From: Jeotgalibacillus sp. R-1-5s-1
Lineage (GTDB): Bacteria > Bacillota > Bacilli > Bacillales > Jeotgalibacillaceae
DNA: 64,000 nucleotides
NCBI RefSeq assembly: GCF_004405105.1
Contig: NZ_SORW01000028.1
Span: 124,001 to 188,000 of the forward strand
Reading direction: 5' to 3'
The translations under genes and the position numbers were made by a program. How positions within the stretch are numbered: position 1 is the first letter of the stretch; the number at the start of each line of letters is the position of its first letter. This document shows positions 1 to 10,945 of this stretch, piece after piece. The notes beneath the pieces were generated by a model. It searched no databases, was not told the DNA's origin, and saw only the letters and a program-made list of their open reading frames with translations.

Positions 1-426
1 GACGGGCGTGGTGACGTTGAAATTGATGGCCACCATACGACAGAAGATATTGGCATTGTGCTTGGTCAGGCTCTTATTGAGGCTTTAGGAGATAAAAAAG
101 GAATCAAGCGTTACGGTAATGCATTTGTCCCGATGGACGAGGCATTGGCGCAGGTAACGGTGGATTTGAGTAATCGTCCTCACCTTGTGATGAACGCTGA
201 TTTCCCGACTGACCGCGTCGGTTCATTTGACGTTGAGCTCGTGCACGAATTTCTATGGAAGCTGGCGATTGAAGCCCGCATGAATCTCCATGTCAACGTA
301 CACTATGGTCACAACACGCATCACATGATTGAAGCGGTGTTCAAAGCGCTAGGCCGTGCACTTGATGAAGCAACTTCTATCGATCCGCGTGTTAAAGGAG
401 TTCCATCCACGAAAGGAATGTTGTAA
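1..426 (+). CDS. hisB: Imidazoleglycerol-phosphate dehydratase, 3' part (window edge)
   Basis: This is the C-terminal 141 residues of HisB, which converts imidazole-glycerol phosphate to imidazole-acetol phosphate in histidine synthesis. The reading frame is open from base 1, and the first residues carry the family motif [15 protein letters not shown] with its metal-binding His and Glu residues. A second metal-ligand set, [20 protein letters not shown], lies near the end. The family is usually about 194 residues, so roughly 53 N-terminal residues lie outside the window. The stop codon directly abuts the hisH start (taaATG), which implies translational coupling in the his operon. A start inside this stretch (58) would split the active site and is not believable. 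Confidence 0.96.
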   Translation, partial: DGRGDVEIDGHHTTEDIGIVLGQALIEALGDKKGIKRYGNAFVPMDEALAQVTVDLSNRPHLVMNADFPTDRVGSFDVELVHEFLWKLAIEARMNLHVNVHYGHNTHHMIEAVFKALGRALDEATSIDPRVKGVPSTKGML

Positions 427-1062
427 ATGATCGGCATCGTAGATTATGGTATGGGGAATCTGTTCAGCGTCAGTAAAGCATTGGAGCGGCTGAACGTTCC
501 TTATATCATCAGTGATAAAAAAGAACAGCTGTCTAAAACAGACGGACTCATTTTACCGGGTGTCGGCGCCTTTCGCGATGCGATGAAGCTTCTGAATGAA
601 ACAGGTCTGGCTGATTTTATTAAGGAGCAGGCGGATGCAGGCAAGCCGATCCTCGGTATTTGTCTCGGTATGCAGCTTTTATTTGAGGGCAGTGAAGAGA
701 ATGGCGTGTTTGAAGGGCTTGGACTGTTAAAAGGGAAAGCTGTGCGCTTTTCCGGGGAGTCAGACGGTGAACGCTACAAGGTACCGCACATGGGCTGGAA
801 CAAGTTAAAGTTTCACCAGGATTCACCGCTGACTGAAAATGTGGCGGAGGAGCACGTTTATTTCGTGCACTCCTACTATATTGCAGAAGAGGAACGCGGA
901 GCCCTGATTGCATCAAGCGATTATTTTGAAGAAGTGCCGGCTGTTGTCGGTAAGGGGTCAGTTTTCGGTATGCAGTTCCACCCGGAGAAAAGCGGGGACC
1001 TTGGCATGGCGCTTTTAAATAACTATACACAATACGTGAAAAAGACGGAGGTGCGCGCATGA
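427..1062 (+). CDS. hisH: Imidazole glycerol phosphate synthase, glutaminase subunit
   Basis: HisH (211 aa) hydrolyses glutamine and feeds ammonia to HisF, forming IGP and AICAR. The class I glutamine amidotransferase triad is visible: Cys79 in [12 protein letters not shown], and His185 and Glu187 in GMQFHPEKS. The oxyanion-loop region LPGVGAF is at 43-49. Length is normal for the family. It begins directly after the hisB stop and overlaps hisA by four bases (ATGA), so the four cistrons hisB-hisH-hisA-hisF are tightly coupled. This is an ordinary copy with no sign of damage. Confidence 0.98.
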   Translation: MIGIVDYGMGNLFSVSKALERLNVPYIISDKKEQLSKTDGLILPGVGAFRDAMKLLNETGLADFIKEQADAGKPILGICLGMQLLFEGSEENGVFEGLGLLKGKAVRFSGESDGERYKVPHMGWNKLKFHQDSPLTENVAEEHVYFVHSYYIAEEERGALIASSDYFEEVPAVVGKGSVFGMQFHPEKSGDLGMALLNNYTQYVKKTEVRA

Positions 1063-1787
1063 GTTTTACGATCTATCCGGCGATTGATATGAGAAACGGA
1101 AAATGTGTCCGCTTAACTCAAGGGGACTATAATCAGGAGACGATCTACGGCGATTCTCCGTTCGATATGGCGAAGCAGTTTGTGGAAGAAGGTGCAGAAT
1201 GGATTCACATGGTGGACCTTGACGGTGCCAAAGACGGCAAGCGAATCAACGATGAATTTGTTGTCCGTGTCGTCAAAGAGCTTCCGGCACGCGTCCAGGT
1301 TGGCGGCGGAATCCGTACCGAAGAAGATGTAAAACACTATCTCGATCAGGGCGTTGACCGCGTTATTATCGGCAGCCTTGCCGTTACGAACCCTGCTCTC
1401 GTTAAAGAATGGCTGAAAAAATACGGGGACCGCATTGCCATCGGACTCGATGCGAAAGACGGTTACGTGGCAACACACGGCTGGCTGGAAACATCTGAGC
1501 TGAAAGCGGTGGATCTCGGTAAAGAGCTGGCTGAAGCCGGTGCAACCACATTTATTTTTACAGATATCGCAACAGACGGCATGCTGAGCGGACCCAATGT
1601 GGATGCTGTTATTGAAATGGCTGAAATGACAGGGGCTCAGGTGATCGCTTCCGGCGGTGTCAGCTCGCTAGAAGACCTGCGCACCCTTCAGGCTGTATCA
1701 GGCAGTGGCGTGTCTGGCGCCATCGTAGGGAAGGCGATCTACACAAACAAATTCACAGTCAAGCAGGCTGTTGAGGAGATTTCATAA
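1059..1787 (+). CDS. hisA: ProFAR isomerase (phosphoribosylformimino-AICAR ribotide isomerase)
   Basis: HisA (242 aa) is a TIM barrel that opens the ribose of ProFAR to PRFAR, the step before HisHF. The two catalytic aspartates are seen at Asp10 ([10 protein letters not shown]) and Asp131 ([10 protein letters not shown]). The two phosphate-binding loops are [10 protein letters not shown] near 81-90 and the Gly-rich [15 protein letters not shown] region at the C-terminus. TDIATDGML (168-176) is the diagnostic strand. An ATGA overlap with hisH and a one-base overlap with hisF (taATG) mark the compact operon. Confidence 0.98.
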   Translation: MSFTIYPAIDMRNGKCVRLTQGDYNQETIYGDSPFDMAKQFVEEGAEWIHMVDLDGAKDGKRINDEFVVRVVKELPARVQVGGGIRTEEDVKHYLDQGVDRVIIGSLAVTNPALVKEWLKKYGDRIAIGLDAKDGYVATHGWLETSELKAVDLGKELAEAGATTFIFTDIATDGMLSGPNVDAVIEMAEMTGAQVIASGGVSSLEDLRTLQAVSGSGVSGAIVGKAIYTNKFTVKQAVEEIS

Positions 1788-2545
1788 TGCTTACGAAACG
1801 AATTATCCCATGTCTTGATGTAAAAGAGGGCCGCGTTGTCAAAGGGATTCAGTTTGTTGAACTGCGTGATGCAGGCGATCCCGTTGAACTGGCGCGTGCT
1901 TATGATGAACAGGGTGCAGACGAGCTTGTCTTCTTGGATATCTCAGCCTCACACGAAGGACGCAAAACAATGGTCGATGTCGTGCAGAATGTCGCGTCAG
2001 AGCTTGCAATTCCATTTACAGTAGGTGGAGGCATTAATGCGCTTGAAGATATGAAACGGATTCTCCGTGCGGGCGCGGATAAGGTTTCACTCAATACAGC
2101 CGCTTTACTCAGACCGGAGCTTATTCGCGAGGGTGCTGATTATTTCGGTACGCAATGTATTGTTGTAGCGATTGATGCGAAATGGGATGAGGAAGCAGGC
2201 ACGTGGCGCGTGTATACACATGGCGGCCGCAATCCGGTTGATAAATTCGCTGTGGAGTGGGCAAAGGAAGCGGAATCACTTGGTGCAGGAGAAATTCTGC
2301 TTACTTCTATGGACAGCGACGGCGGGAAAAAAGGCTTTAACGTGGAGCTGACAAAAGCGGTGAGCGAAGCCGTATCCATTCCAGTCATCGCCTCAGGCGG
2401 AGCCGGTGGTGCAGAGGATTTCACTGAAATTTTTAAAGAAGGAAAAGCAGATGCTGCCCTGGCCGCATCGATTTTCCATTACGAAGAAACGAGTGTGAAG
2501 GAAGTAAAAGCACACTTAAGATCAGAAGGAGTGAATGTTCGATGA
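1787..2545 (+). CDS. hisF: Imidazole glycerol phosphate synthase, cyclase subunit
   Basis: HisF (252 aa) is the cyclase partner of HisH. It takes ammonia through its barrel and closes the imidazole ring. Catalytic Asp11 ([14 protein letters not shown]) and Asp130 (VVAIDAK) are present, with phosphate loops FTVGGGIN (78-84) and ASGGAGG near 204-210. Length matches the family. It starts on the last base of hisA and overlaps hisI by four bases, so it is translated from the same polycistronic message. Confidence 0.98.
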   Translation: MLTKRIIPCLDVKEGRVVKGIQFVELRDAGDPVELARAYDEQGADELVFLDISASHEGRKTMVDVVQNVASELAIPFTVGGGINALEDMKRILRAGADKVSLNTAALLRPELIREGADYFGTQCIVVAIDAKWDEEAGTWRVYTHGGRNPVDKFAVEWAKEAESLGAGEILLTSMDSDGGKKGFNVELTKAVSEAVSIPVIASGGAGGAEDFTEIFKEGKADAALAASIFHYEETSVKEVKAHLRSEGVNVR

Positions 2546-3180
2546 GTTTAAATACAGGAAGCATTCGCTTCGATGAAAAAGGGTTACTACCTGCCGTTGT
2601 TCAAGACGCGGATTCAGGTGAGGTTTTGACGGTTGCTTATATGAATGAAGAGTCTTTAAAGAAATCTATTGAGTCCGGTGAGACATGGTTTTACAGCCGC
2701 TCACGCCAGGAGCTTTGGCATAAAGGAGCGACAAGCGGCAATACACAGAAGATCGTGGATATGACGCTTGACTGCGACGGCGATTCACTCGTGGTGCGCG
2801 TAAAACCGGCCGGCCCGGCATGCCACACAGGGGAGCGCTCCTGCTTTAATGAAAAAATCTACACGTCTGAAACTGAAAAAGCAGGCGGTACAGGCATTTT
2901 AGATACGCTTGAAGCATTGATCAAAGAACGTTTTGAAGAACGTCCGGAAGGTGCTTACACGACATATTTATTTACAGAAGGTGTAGATAAAATCCTGAAA
3001 AAAGTAGGCGAAGAAGCCTCTGAGGTGATTATTGCCGCTAAAAACCGTGATAAAGAAGAGCTTAAGTGGGAAACCGCTGACCTTCTTTACCACACACTCG
3101 TGCTGCTGCGCGAACAGGATCTTCCACTGTCAGATGTAATGAGCGTGTTGGAAGAACGACACAACAGACCGAAGAAATGA
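2542..3180 (+). CDS. hisI: Bifunctional phosphoribosyl-AMP cyclohydrolase / phosphoribosyl-ATP pyrophosphohydrolase
   Basis: This 212-residue protein combines the second and third steps of histidine synthesis. The N-terminal PRA-CH domain (about 1-115) has [18 protein letters not shown], the zinc/metal-binding DCDGDS and the [11 protein letters not shown] cysteines. The C-terminal PRA-PH domain (about 120-212) is an all-alpha NTP-pyrophosphatase fold with [12 protein letters not shown] and [13 protein letters not shown]. The fusion is normal in Bacillales, where the gene is called hisI or hisIE. It is the last gene of the operon and is followed within eight bases by an intrinsic terminator. 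Confidence 0.97.
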   Translation: MSLNTGSIRFDEKGLLPAVVQDADSGEVLTVAYMNEESLKKSIESGETWFYSRSRQELWHKGATSGNTQKIVDMTLDCDGDSLVVRVKPAGPACHTGERSCFNEKIYTSETEKAGGTGILDTLEALIKERFEERPEGAYTTYLFTEGVDKILKKVGEEASEVIIAAKNRDKEELKWETADLLYHTLVLLREQDLPLSDVMSVLEERHNRPKK

Positions 3181-3187
3181 TGAAGTG

Positions 3188-3220
3188 CCCTCCAATGTTG
3201 ATTGGGGGGTATTTTTTGTT
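3188..3220 (+). terminator. Intrinsic terminator of the his operon
   Basis: CCCTCCAAT and ATTGGGGG pair around a GTTG loop and run into TATTTTTTGTT. The stem begins eight bases after the hisI stop. Confidence 0.9.
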
Positions 3221-3491
3221 AGACATATTCAAAGCCGGGGCGATGGGCATCCTCCGCTTTCATTGTCTAGCTACGTTGGGCATGGGAATCATCCGTTTCG
3301 TTCTGTGGCCGATCATGAGTCCACAGAACAACTCGACACTATTATAGTGATTCATAGTGACGGTTACGATATCTTTTATTGTACGAAAAGGTTGTATGTT
3401 CTTTTGTCAGGAAGAATCGAACAGTATGCCGCGGAGTCAGTGTGAGTTGGAAATGTATGTATTTCCGCGTCAAATCAGGGGTGTGTGGTTT
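3221..3491. other. Gene-free spacer with decayed repeat fragment
   Basis: There is no convincing gene. Around 3230-3290 lies a degenerate piece of the dispersed hairpin/type-3 repeats seen elsewhere in the window (cctccgctttca followed by tgtctagct). The open frame over 3185-3445 has no homologous look and no clear ribosome site, and it runs through the his terminator. I treat it as chance. Confidence 0.5.
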
Positions 3492-3680
3492 GATGGAATT
3501 AAATTCGGAAGTGAAGGAATTGTAAGGTCGAAGTGAATGAATATTGGAAAGTTATGAAGGGATAAAAGATGTGTGGAACCGATTTGAAGGAATTAAATTC
3601 CAGAAAGAAGGAAACCGTTTTTAGAAAGAAGGATATAAAATCTGAAACGAATGAATAAGTGGCGGTTACGAAGGAATCCT
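3492..3680. repeat. Array A: degenerate 21-bp tandem repeats, core GAAGGAAT
   Basis: Nine units begin with GAAGGAAT-like cores (GATGGAATT, GAAGGAATT, GAATGAATA, GAAGGGATA, GAAGGAATT, GAAGGAAAC, GAAGGATAT, GAATGAATA, GAAGGAATC). They start at 3492, 3513, 3535, 3556, 3586, 3607, 3628, 3649 and 3670. Spacing is 21 bases except one 22 and one 30 (21+9). The rest of each unit is variable and A/T-rich. The array lies between the his terminator and yvcD. No transposase or cas-like gene is near. Function is unknown; it is one of eight arrays of the same period in this window. Confidence 0.85.
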
Positions 3681-3853
3681 GATCGCAGCGCCGACCCCGG
3701 ACTTTTTCTTCACCCTCTCATAACACCACCCACCGTATAATATTCTCATTCCGCCGTTGTCTCACTTTTACAAGATCACAAAATCAATCACCTTTAAAAC
3801 CTTCCGTCAATATGTTAAAATTGATAAGTTAATACAACGTACGGAGGCTATAA

Positions 3854-5299
3854 ATGAAAAAAGGATCGGATCATCAAAAAGGACAACTTGTTCCATTTAC
3901 ACAATCAAGTGAAACGCTGTATAAAAAAGGCATGGCCGTGTATCAGAAGGGACAGTTTGATAAGGCAATCAAATATTTAGGTAAGGCGGCTGAGCTTGAG
4001 CCCGATGAACCGATGATCCCGCTTCAGATCGCGATGATTGAGACGGAACTTGGTGAGTTTCAGCAATCGAATGAGCGGCTTAAGTCGATTGAAGCGGTCG
4101 ATCCGACTATGACGGAAGTGCATTATCTGATGGCGAACAATTTTGCGCATCTTGGCTTGTTCCAGGAAGCGTACCGGCATGTAAATGTTTACTTATCTGA
4201 GGAACCGGATGGTGAATTTACAGAGGATGCAGAGGATTTGCTTGAGCTTCTGGCACTTGAGGATGAAGACGGTTTTGATGAGGAATTTGAGCATGATGAA
4301 CTGATTGTCCATCAGGAGAAGGCTGGTAAGTATCTTGCTGAAGGAAAGTTTGAGCAGGCGGTAGAGCTTCTGGAAAGTGTTGTTGAACGTTTTCCTGACT
4401 ACTGGTCAGCTTACAATAATCTTGCACTGGCATATTTTTACCAGGGTGAAACGGAGCAGGCATCAGCCATTTTGACGGAAGTCCTTCACCGGAATCCGGG
4501 TAATTTGCATGCTTTATGTAATCTTGCGGTATTTTATCATTATGAAGAGCGGACGAAAGAGCTTGAGGAATTAATGGATGCACTTGAGCGGATCCGTCCG
4601 TTTATGGTGGAGCACCGATTTAAGCTTGGGGCTACGTTTGCGCTGGTCGGGCGTCATGAACAGGCTTACGGATGGCTGAAAAGTCTTGTGAAACGGGGTT
4701 TTGAAGGGGATAGCGGCTTTTATTACTGGCTGTCACATTCGGCGTGGCATTCAGGTCATAAGGATGTTGCGGAAAATGCGTGGAAGCGTGTGATCAGTGA
4801 TCAGCCTGATAAAGCGGGCCAGGAGCCGTGGGCGAGTTCGATTTTTGATAACCATGAACAGCTGAAGTCGCTTTATCCGGAGGAGCGGATGTTTCTTTTG
4901 TTTAAAGAGCTTCAGGTGTCAACGGATATTCTGGATGAAGAGCCACCGGATTATTACTCCGGGATTGAGTTGTCTTATTTCGAAATACTCCAGAATCCAT
5001 ATATCATGGACCATCCGTTTAATCGGGCGCATGAAGTCGCTGGCGAATTACTGAAGCGCTATAACATTAATTATAAAGATCATCACGGACTGTTTTACAT
5101 GTGGTTCCACATTTTCTACCATGCAGCGAAGGATCGGTATGCGTTTAAAAATGTCGGAGCATTAGCAGCAGCTGTTGAATATATGTGGCACAAGGTAAGA
5201 GGTACTGCAAAGTCACAGAAAGAAGTGGCGAAATCGTACGGTGTTTCTGCCTCAGCACTCGCAAAATACCGTGATGAAATTGCCTCGTACCTTCCATAA
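3854..5299 (+). CDS. yvcD: TPR-repeat protein, YvcD-like
   Basis: This is a 481-residue, probably cytosolic protein. Tetratricopeptide repeats are seen at the N-terminus (AVYQKGQFDKAIKYLGKAAE at about 29-48) and again near 175-240 (YNNLALAYFYQGETEQASAI). A very acidic linker (about 110-155) separates the two TPR blocks. The C-terminus holds a helix-turn-helix-like segment, SQKEVAKSYGVSASALAKYR. Length and position between hisI and trxB match B. subtilis yvcD, whose function is not established. The start follows a good ribosome site (ACGGAGG). TPR domains suggest a scaffold; the C-terminal helices might bind nucleic acid, but that is inference. Confidence 0.9.
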   Translation: MKKGSDHQKGQLVPFTQSSETLYKKGMAVYQKGQFDKAIKYLGKAAELEPDEPMIPLQIAMIETELGEFQQSNERLKSIEAVDPTMTEVHYLMANNFAHLGLFQEAYRHVNVYLSEEPDGEFTEDAEDLLELLALEDEDGFDEEFEHDELIVHQEKAGKYLAEGKFEQAVELLESVVERFPDYWSAYNNLALAYFYQGETEQASAILTEVLHRNPGNLHALCNLAVFYHYEERTKELEELMDALERIRPFMVEHRFKLGATFALVGRHEQAYGWLKSLVKRGFEGDSGFYYWLSHSAWHSGHKDVAENAWKRVISDQPDKAGQEPWASSIFDNHEQLKSLYPEERMFLLFKELQVSTDILDEEPPDYYSGIELSYFEILQNPYIMDHPFNRAHEVAGELLKRYNINYKDHHGLFYMWFHIFYHAAKDRYAFKNVGALAAAVEYMWHKVRGTAKSQKEVAKSYGVSASALAKYRDEIASYLP

Positions 5300-5372
5300 G
5301 CAGATTAGTGGATTTTTAAATTTGACTGGATTACGATGAGATAGGACTATATAAAACAAACTCTTTACTTGA

Positions 5373-6344
<972 letters not shown>

Positions 6345-6457
6345 GAGATAAACAAAACTTTATCTAATCGTTACCCATTTGTAACAGCTGTGCAACAATT
6401 TGTGGGTATAGTAAGACCATAAGTAATTGACCCCCTTTTAGTATAAATTACTTTTTT

Positions 6458-6491
6458 GGCACGAACGGATCGACGTTCGTGCCCTTTTTTT
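6458..6491 (+). terminator. Intrinsic terminator of trxB
   Basis: A perfect 10-bp stem GGCACGAACG/CGTTCGTGCC with loop GATCGA is followed by CTTTTTTT. The T-run supports plus-strand termination only. Confidence 0.92.
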
Positions 6492-6493
6492 GT

Positions 6494-7000
6494 CTATGCT
6501 CCTCCGGATGCTGCACTGGAGTTATTGCGTTTTTCAATCGCATGAACGCCCATGACTACGGCAATCAGTTCATCCGTTAATAATGTAGCGGAATGATTTC
6601 TCAGTTCAAAGGCAGGAGAAGAGAAAAAGTCATTTACCTTTTTAAAGACAGCTACGACTTGGTCTGACTGGTCCAATATAGAATATTCTCTTGAAAAAGC
6701 AGGCGAGTGAATTTTGTAGATCGCAGCAGGTGTCATATACGTATAGCGTTTTGTGAAAAAAGATAATGAGTATTTGACCGTTCCAAGCTCACGGCCGCCC
6801 GGCTGTTTGATCGTCCATTTGTTTGAGAAGAAAGGGAACGAACCCTCAACCAGGACATTTCCTTCCTGATCTTCAACACTGACACTGGATGTAAATGAGG
6901 ATTGCAGATTTAAACGTCCGATCTGTTCTTTTGAAGAATTAAAAATATCTGTTTTACCTGCTGAGAAAAAACGATCAGAAAAGTACACTTTATTTTCCAT
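6494..7000 (-). CDS. LURP-one / tubby C-terminal-like domain protein
   Basis: This 168-residue protein begins MENKVYFSDRFFSAGKTDIF. Its short beta-strand pattern (IFNSSKEQIGRLNL, VEDQEGNVLVEGSF, KYSLSFFTKRYTY) fits the LURP-one/tubby-like beta-barrel family (YxjI-type), thought to resemble membrane-tethered scramblase folds. I chose the start at 7000 because AAGGAG lies just upstream; a longer frame (to 7078) has no ribosome site. There is no signal peptide or clear membrane helix. It sits alone on the minus strand between trxB and the Nudix gene, where B. subtilis has none, so it is probably an insertion into the conserved block. Function unknown. Confidence 0.7.
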   Translation of the reverse strand: MENKVYFSDRFFSAGKTDIFNSSKEQIGRLNLQSSFTSSVSVEDQEGNVLVEGSFPFFSNKWTIKQPGGRELGTVKYSLSFFTKRYTYMTPAAIYKIHSPAFSREYSILDQSDQVVAVFKKVNDFFSSPAFELRNHSATLLTDELIAVVMGVHAIEKRNNSSAASGGA

Positions 7001-7188
7001 TCTTTTCAACTCCTTTTCTCTTATACGAAAAATCGTTTTAGATGTTTCAGTTGAAATGAAAAAAATGTAAGTTTTCAAGCTGACATTCTCATGTAAGATG
7101 CATAAAACTCTGGAAGTGTTCCTTTTAATATAAAGATTCAGTTCTAATTAATGTGAATAAAAATACAATAAGATACAGACCGATCTCG

Positions 7189-7217
7189 TTGTGACGGTTC
7201 ATAAAAAAATGTATAAT
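7189..7217 (+). promoter_or_regulatory. SigA-type promoter of the yvcI-rapZ-yvcK-whiA-crh cluster
   Basis: TTGTGA (7189-7194) and TATAAT (7212-7217) are separated by 17 bases. The expected transcript start (about 7224) lies upstream of the ATG at 7251 and downstream of the alternative GTG at 7191, which excludes the longer frame. Confidence 0.75.
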
Positions 7218-7250
7218 GTAATGAATGAGCAAAAGTTGGCAGGTGATGAT

Positions 7251-7709
7251 ATGCAAAGGATAACGAATTGCGTTTATATAAAAGATAACCAGGCTCTGCT
7301 GCTTCAGAAACCGCGCAGGGACTGGTGGGTGGCACCAGGTGGAAAGATGGAGCCGGGTGAGTCTGTACGTGATGCCTGCATTCGTGAATACCGCGAAGAG
7401 ACAGGGATCTACGTTAAGAACCCTGAAATTAAAGGCATTTTCACGTTTATTATAAAAGACGGCAATGAAGTCGTGTCGGAATGGATGATGTTTACGTTCC
7501 TCGCGACCGAAGCTGACGGTTTGATTTTAGAGGAATCACCGGAAGGCATCTTGGAATGGCAGCCGTTTGAGGCGATTCAGTCACTTGATATGGCTGAAGG
7601 TGACCGTCACATCCTGGAGTATGTGATTCACGGTCAGGGTGTCATCTATGGAACATTTACGTATACGAAGGATTTTGAATTGCTTTCTTACCGTTTGGAT
7701 CCTAGCTGA
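7251..7709 (+). CDS. yvcI: Nudix hydrolase, YvcI-like
   Basis: This 152-residue hydrolase has a canonical Nudix box ([25 protein letters not shown]-x5-E-x7-REUxEExGU, near residues 31-53) that would bind Mg2+ and cleave a nucleoside diphosphate linked to another moiety. The substrate is unknown; the family includes 8-oxo-dGTPases. The start at 7251 has GGCAGGTGATGAT upstream and lies downstream of a strong promoter. Position directly before rapZ-yvcK-whiA matches B. subtilis yvcI (YvcI is close to this length). It is the first gene of a conserved five-gene cluster. Confidence 0.9.
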   Translation: MQRITNCVYIKDNQALLLQKPRRDWWVAPGGKMEPGESVRDACIREYREETGIYVKNPEIKGIFTFIIKDGNEVVSEWMMFTFLATEADGLILEESPEGILEWQPFEAIQSLDMAEGDRHILEYVIHGQGVIYGTFTYTKDFELLSYRLDPS

Positions 7710-7723
7710 GGGGGAGTGCTGAT

Positions 7724-8608
7724 ATGTCAAAGGATATGGAAATTGTGATTATTACCGGGATGTCCGGTGCAGGGAAAACAGTTGCTGTGCAGAGCTTTGA
7801 AGACCTCGGCTTTTTTTGTGTGGACAACCTGCCACCAACGCTGCTGCCGAAATTTCTGGAGCTGATGAAAGAGTCCGGGGATAAGATGAACCGGGTGGCA
7901 GTCGTAATGGATTTAAGAGGCCGTGAATTTTTCGACTCTCTATTTCAGGCTCTTGACCAATTTGATCAGGAAGAACAGTTGAAGCCGCGTATTCTCTTTT
8001 TGGATGCGGACGATCAGGCACTGGTCCGCCGCTACAAGGAAACGCGCCGCTCTCATCCACTGGCAACGGCCGGTCTTCCAATGGAAGGGATCCAGCAGGA
8101 AAGAAAGCTGCTGGCGGATCTGAAAGGACGGGCCCAGACGATTTATAATACATCCTCTCTGAAGCCGCGTGAGCTGAGGGAGAAGATTCTCAATGAGTTC
8201 TCTGAAAATAAAAAGTCATTGTTCACTGTCAATGTGATGTCGTTTGGATTTAAACACGGCATTCCGATTGATGCGGATCTTGTGTTTGACGTACGCTTTT
8301 TGCCAAATCCGCATTACATTGACCATATGCGCCCGCAGACAGGTCTTGATGAAGAGGTTTCGGAGTACGTGCTGAAGTGGACCGAAACGCAGAAATTTCT
8401 GGAGAAGACCATTGATCTGTTGCAATTTATGCTGCCTCACTATAAGCGCGAAGGCAAAAGTCAGCTGGTGATTGCGATCGGCTGTACAGGCGGTCAGCAC
8501 CGTTCTGTTGCTTTAACAGAGGAAGTCGCCCGTGCATTTGCAAAAGATTATCATACACAGATCACACACCGTGATATTGAGAAACGTAATAAAGGAAAAG
8601 TAAAATGA
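7724..8608 (+). CDS. rapZ: RNase adapter / nucleotide-binding protein RapZ (YvcJ)
   Basis: RapZ/YvcJ (294 aa) is a P-loop protein. The Walker A motif GMSGAGKT is at residues 12-19, and the C-terminal domain carries [15 protein letters not shown], the family's conserved signature. In enterobacteria RapZ guides RNase E to a small RNA controlling GlmS. In Bacillus YvcJ binds and hydrolyses GTP and affects competence, but its target is less clear. A GGGGGAG ribosome site precedes the ATG. The gene overlaps yvcK by four bases. Confidence 0.96.
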   Translation: MSKDMEIVIITGMSGAGKTVAVQSFEDLGFFCVDNLPPTLLPKFLELMKESGDKMNRVAVVMDLRGREFFDSLFQALDQFDQEEQLKPRILFLDADDQALVRRYKETRRSHPLATAGLPMEGIQQERKLLADLKGRAQTIYNTSSLKPRELREKILNEFSENKKSLFTVNVMSFGFKHGIPIDADLVFDVRFLPNPHYIDHMRPQTGLDEEVSEYVLKWTETQKFLEKTIDLLQFMLPHYKREGKSQLVIAIGCTGGQHRSVALTEEVARAFAKDYHTQITHRDIEKRNKGKVK

Positions 8609-9588
8609 AAACGAAGCGTTACCAAAAAGGAAATGTTGTTGTCATCGGGGGAGGAACGGGTCTATCCGTTCTTCTGCGTGGACTGAAGCAGTATCCTATC
8701 AATTTAACGGCCATTGTAACCGTTGCAGATGATGGAGGCAGCTCGGGGAGGATCCGCTCAGACCTGAATATCCCTCCGCCGGGTGATATTAGAAATGTGC
8801 TCGCAGCCTTATCTGATGTTGAGCCTCTCGTTGAAGAAATGTTCCAGTACCGCTTTGCTAGTAAAAACGAGCTCGGTGGGCACTCACTTGGAAATTTAAT
8901 CATTGCGGCAATGACCTCTATCACTGGAGATTTTGCCCACGGGATTGAAGAGATGAGTAAGGTGCTGAATGTGCGTGGACGCGTTCTGCCGTCAGCCAAT
9001 CAGAGTCTTCTTTTATCAGCGGAGATGGAAGATGGAACGGTGATAAGGGGTGAATCGAAAATCCCCTTTAGCGGAAAGAAAATCAGCCGCGTTTATTTAA
9101 CACCGGAACACGTGAAGGCGTTGCCTCAGGCAGTTGAAGCCATTGAAGAGGCTGATATGATCATTATTGGCCCCGGCTCCTTATACACAAGTATCCTGCC
9201 GAATCTCCTTGTAAAGGAAATTGGTGAAGCTGTTATCAAGAGTACCGTGCCAAAGGTATATATTTGCAACCTGATGACACAGGCTGGTGAAACGCTGCAC
9301 TATACAGCATCAAATCATATCGAGGCATTGTACGACCACATGGGGGAACGGTTTATCGATTATATTCTTGTGAATAATGAAGATGTACCGGAGGAGATCC
9401 GCTCACTTTATGACAAACAAATGGCGGAACCCGTAAAGTTTGATGTCGAGAGACTTCGTGCGCTCGGTTTAAACGTGGTCTATGATAAAATTATTATGAA
9501 TAAGAATGGGCTGATCCGTCATGATACGGATCGAGTTGCAGAAATTATTGTCCGCTTAATTGCTGAAACGAAAAATCAGCTCGCATAA
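8605..9588 (+). CDS. yvcK: Gluconeogenesis factor YvcK/MgfK
   Basis: This is a 327-residue CofD-like Rossmann protein. [18 protein letters not shown] (11-28) is the nucleotide-binding loop, followed by [14 protein letters not shown] and PPGDIRN, which are diagnostic of the YvcK branch. In B. subtilis YvcK is needed for normal growth and shape on gluconeogenic carbon sources; it binds UDP-sugars and affects PBP1 localisation. It overlaps rapZ by four bases and is followed by whiA after 29 bases, the conserved arrangement in Firmicutes and Actinobacteria. Confidence 0.97.
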   Translation: MKTKRYQKGNVVVIGGGTGLSVLLRGLKQYPINLTAIVTVADDGGSSGRIRSDLNIPPPGDIRNVLAALSDVEPLVEEMFQYRFASKNELGGHSLGNLIIAAMTSITGDFAHGIEEMSKVLNVRGRVLPSANQSLLLSAEMEDGTVIRGESKIPFSGKKISRVYLTPEHVKALPQAVEAIEEADMIIIGPGSLYTSILPNLLVKEIGEAVIKSTVPKVYICNLMTQAGETLHYTASNHIEALYDHMGERFIDYILVNNEDVPEEIRSLYDKQMAEPVKFDVERLRALGLNVVYDKIIMNKNGLIRHDTDRVAEIIVRLIAETKNQLA

Positions 9589-9617
9589 GGACTTGGCTAT
9601 AGAGAGGCGGGAACAAA

Positions 9618-10568
9618 ATGTCTTTTGCGTCAGAAACAAAAAAGGAATTAACGCAAATTGAAGCAAATGATTGCTGTTCAAAAGCCGAACTTTCCGCGCT
9701 AATCAGAATGAACGGCTCGCTTTCATTTTCAAATAGAGCATTGATTGTGAACATCCAGACTGAAAATGCAGCGATCGCACGAAGAATTTACACACTGATT
9801 AAAAAAAGCTATACCGTTCAGGTAGAGCTGCTCGTGCGAAAGAAAATGAGGCTCAAAAAGAATAACGTATATATTGTAAGGATTGCTGAACAGGCGAGAG
9901 AGATCCTGGAGGATTTGAATATCCTTGGAGAAGGCTTCAGCCTGAATCATTCTATCTCACCATCTGTTATCGGCAAAAAATGCTGTCAGCGTGCTTATCT
10001 CCGCGGTGCATTTTTAGCGGGGGGATCGGTCAATAATCCTGAGACATCCTCTTATCACCTTGAGATTTTTACACTCTACGAGGAGCATAACGAATCACTT
10101 TCCAAACTGATGAATCAATTCGGTTTAAACAGCAAGACCATTGAACGGAAAAAAGGATTTGTTACGTATCTGAAAGAAGCAGAAAAGATCACTGAATTCT
10201 TCAGTCTGATCGGTGCACATCAGGCACTTCTGAGATTTGAAGATGTACGGATTGTACGTGATATGAGAAATTCCGTTAATCGTCTAGTGAATTGTGAGAC
10301 GGCGAATTTGAATAAAACAATTGGTGCGGCACTCCGCCAGGTTGAAAATATCCGCTTTATCGAGCGCCATGCAGGACTTGGCATTCTGCCGGACAAGCTG
10401 CGTGAAATCGCTGAGCTGCGTGTCGCTTATCAGGATGTCACGCTGAAGGAACTTGGCGAAATGGTCTCAGGCGGTACAGTCAGTAAATCAGGCATTAACC
10501 ACCGATTAAGAAAGATCGATGAAATCGCTGAAAAACTGCGTAAAGGCGAAATGGCACATACAAAATAA
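9618..10568 (+). CDS. whiA: DNA-binding protein WhiA
   Basis: WhiA (316 aa) has an N-terminal domain derived from LAGLIDADG homing endonucleases (relic [13 protein letters not shown] near residues 130-142) and a C-terminal helix-turn-helix ([20 protein letters not shown]). In Streptomyces it is a sporulation regulator. In Bacillus it affects cell division and chromosome segregation and is not simply a transcription factor. A GAGGCGGG ribosome site precedes the ATG. It is part of the rapZ-yvcK-whiA-crh cluster. Confidence 0.96.
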   Translation: MSFASETKKELTQIEANDCCSKAELSALIRMNGSLSFSNRALIVNIQTENAAIARRIYTLIKKSYTVQVELLVRKKMRLKKNNVYIVRIAEQAREILEDLNILGEGFSLNHSISPSVIGKKCCQRAYLRGAFLAGGSVNNPETSSYHLEIFTLYEEHNESLSKLMNQFGLNSKTIERKKGFVTYLKEAEKITEFFSLIGAHQALLRFEDVRIVRDMRNSVNRLVNCETANLNKTIGAALRQVENIRFIERHAGLGILPDKLREIAELRVAYQDVTLKELGEMVSGGTVSKSGINHRLRKIDEIAEKLRKGEMAHTK

Positions 10569-10592
10569 CATAAAAATAGAGGGGGCAATTTA

Positions 10593-10850
10593 ATGAAAAA
10601 ACAGGAAGTAACAGTGGGATTAAAAACAGGACTGCAGGCGAGGCCTGCTGCCCTGTTTGTACAGGAAGCAACAAAATTTCAGTCAGATGTGTTTATTGAA
10701 AAGGATGGCAAAAAGGTCAACGCGAAAAGCATCATGGGCCTCATGAGCCTTGCGCTTGGGACAGGGACCAACTTCGTGTTAATAACAGAAGGACCTGATG
10801 AAGACGCAGCACTGCAAACGCTTGCATCGTATGTAGAAGAAGAGAAGTAA
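10593..10850 (+). CDS. crh: Catabolite repression HPr-like protein Crh
   Basis: Crh (85 aa) is an HPr paralogue. The HPr active-site His15 is replaced by Gln15 in TGLQARPAALF, which separates Crh from HPr, so it cannot carry phosphate in PTS transfer. The regulatory Ser46 (NAKSIMGLMSLA) is kept; in Bacillus it is phosphorylated by HprK, after which Crh-P acts as a CcpA corepressor. Unphosphorylated Crh binds methylglyoxal synthase. The ribosome site is GAGGGGG. It is the last gene before a strong terminator. Confidence 0.97.
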   Translation: MKKQEVTVGLKTGLQARPAALFVQEATKFQSDVFIEKDGKKVNAKSIMGLMSLALGTGTNFVLITEGPDEDAALQTLASYVEEEK

Positions 10851-10858
10851 ATGTGATG

Positions 10859-10887
10859 AACCCCCGCGCTTAGTGCGGGGGTTTTTA
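10859..10887 (+). terminator. Intrinsic terminator after crh
   Basis: CCCCCGC (10861-10867) and GCGGGGG (10875-10881) with loop GCTTAGT are followed by TTTTT. Confidence 0.93.
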
Positions 10888-10945
10888 TGTGTTGTTTGTG
10901 GTGATGAGGCGGATGAAGGAAAGTGTGGAGTCGGGGTGCAAGCGG

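Noticed and set aside
3492-3680. CRISPR array
   Set aside because: Units are degenerate, only 21 bp with no constant repeat/unique spacer pattern, and no cas genes are present in the window. Same reasoning for all eight arrays.
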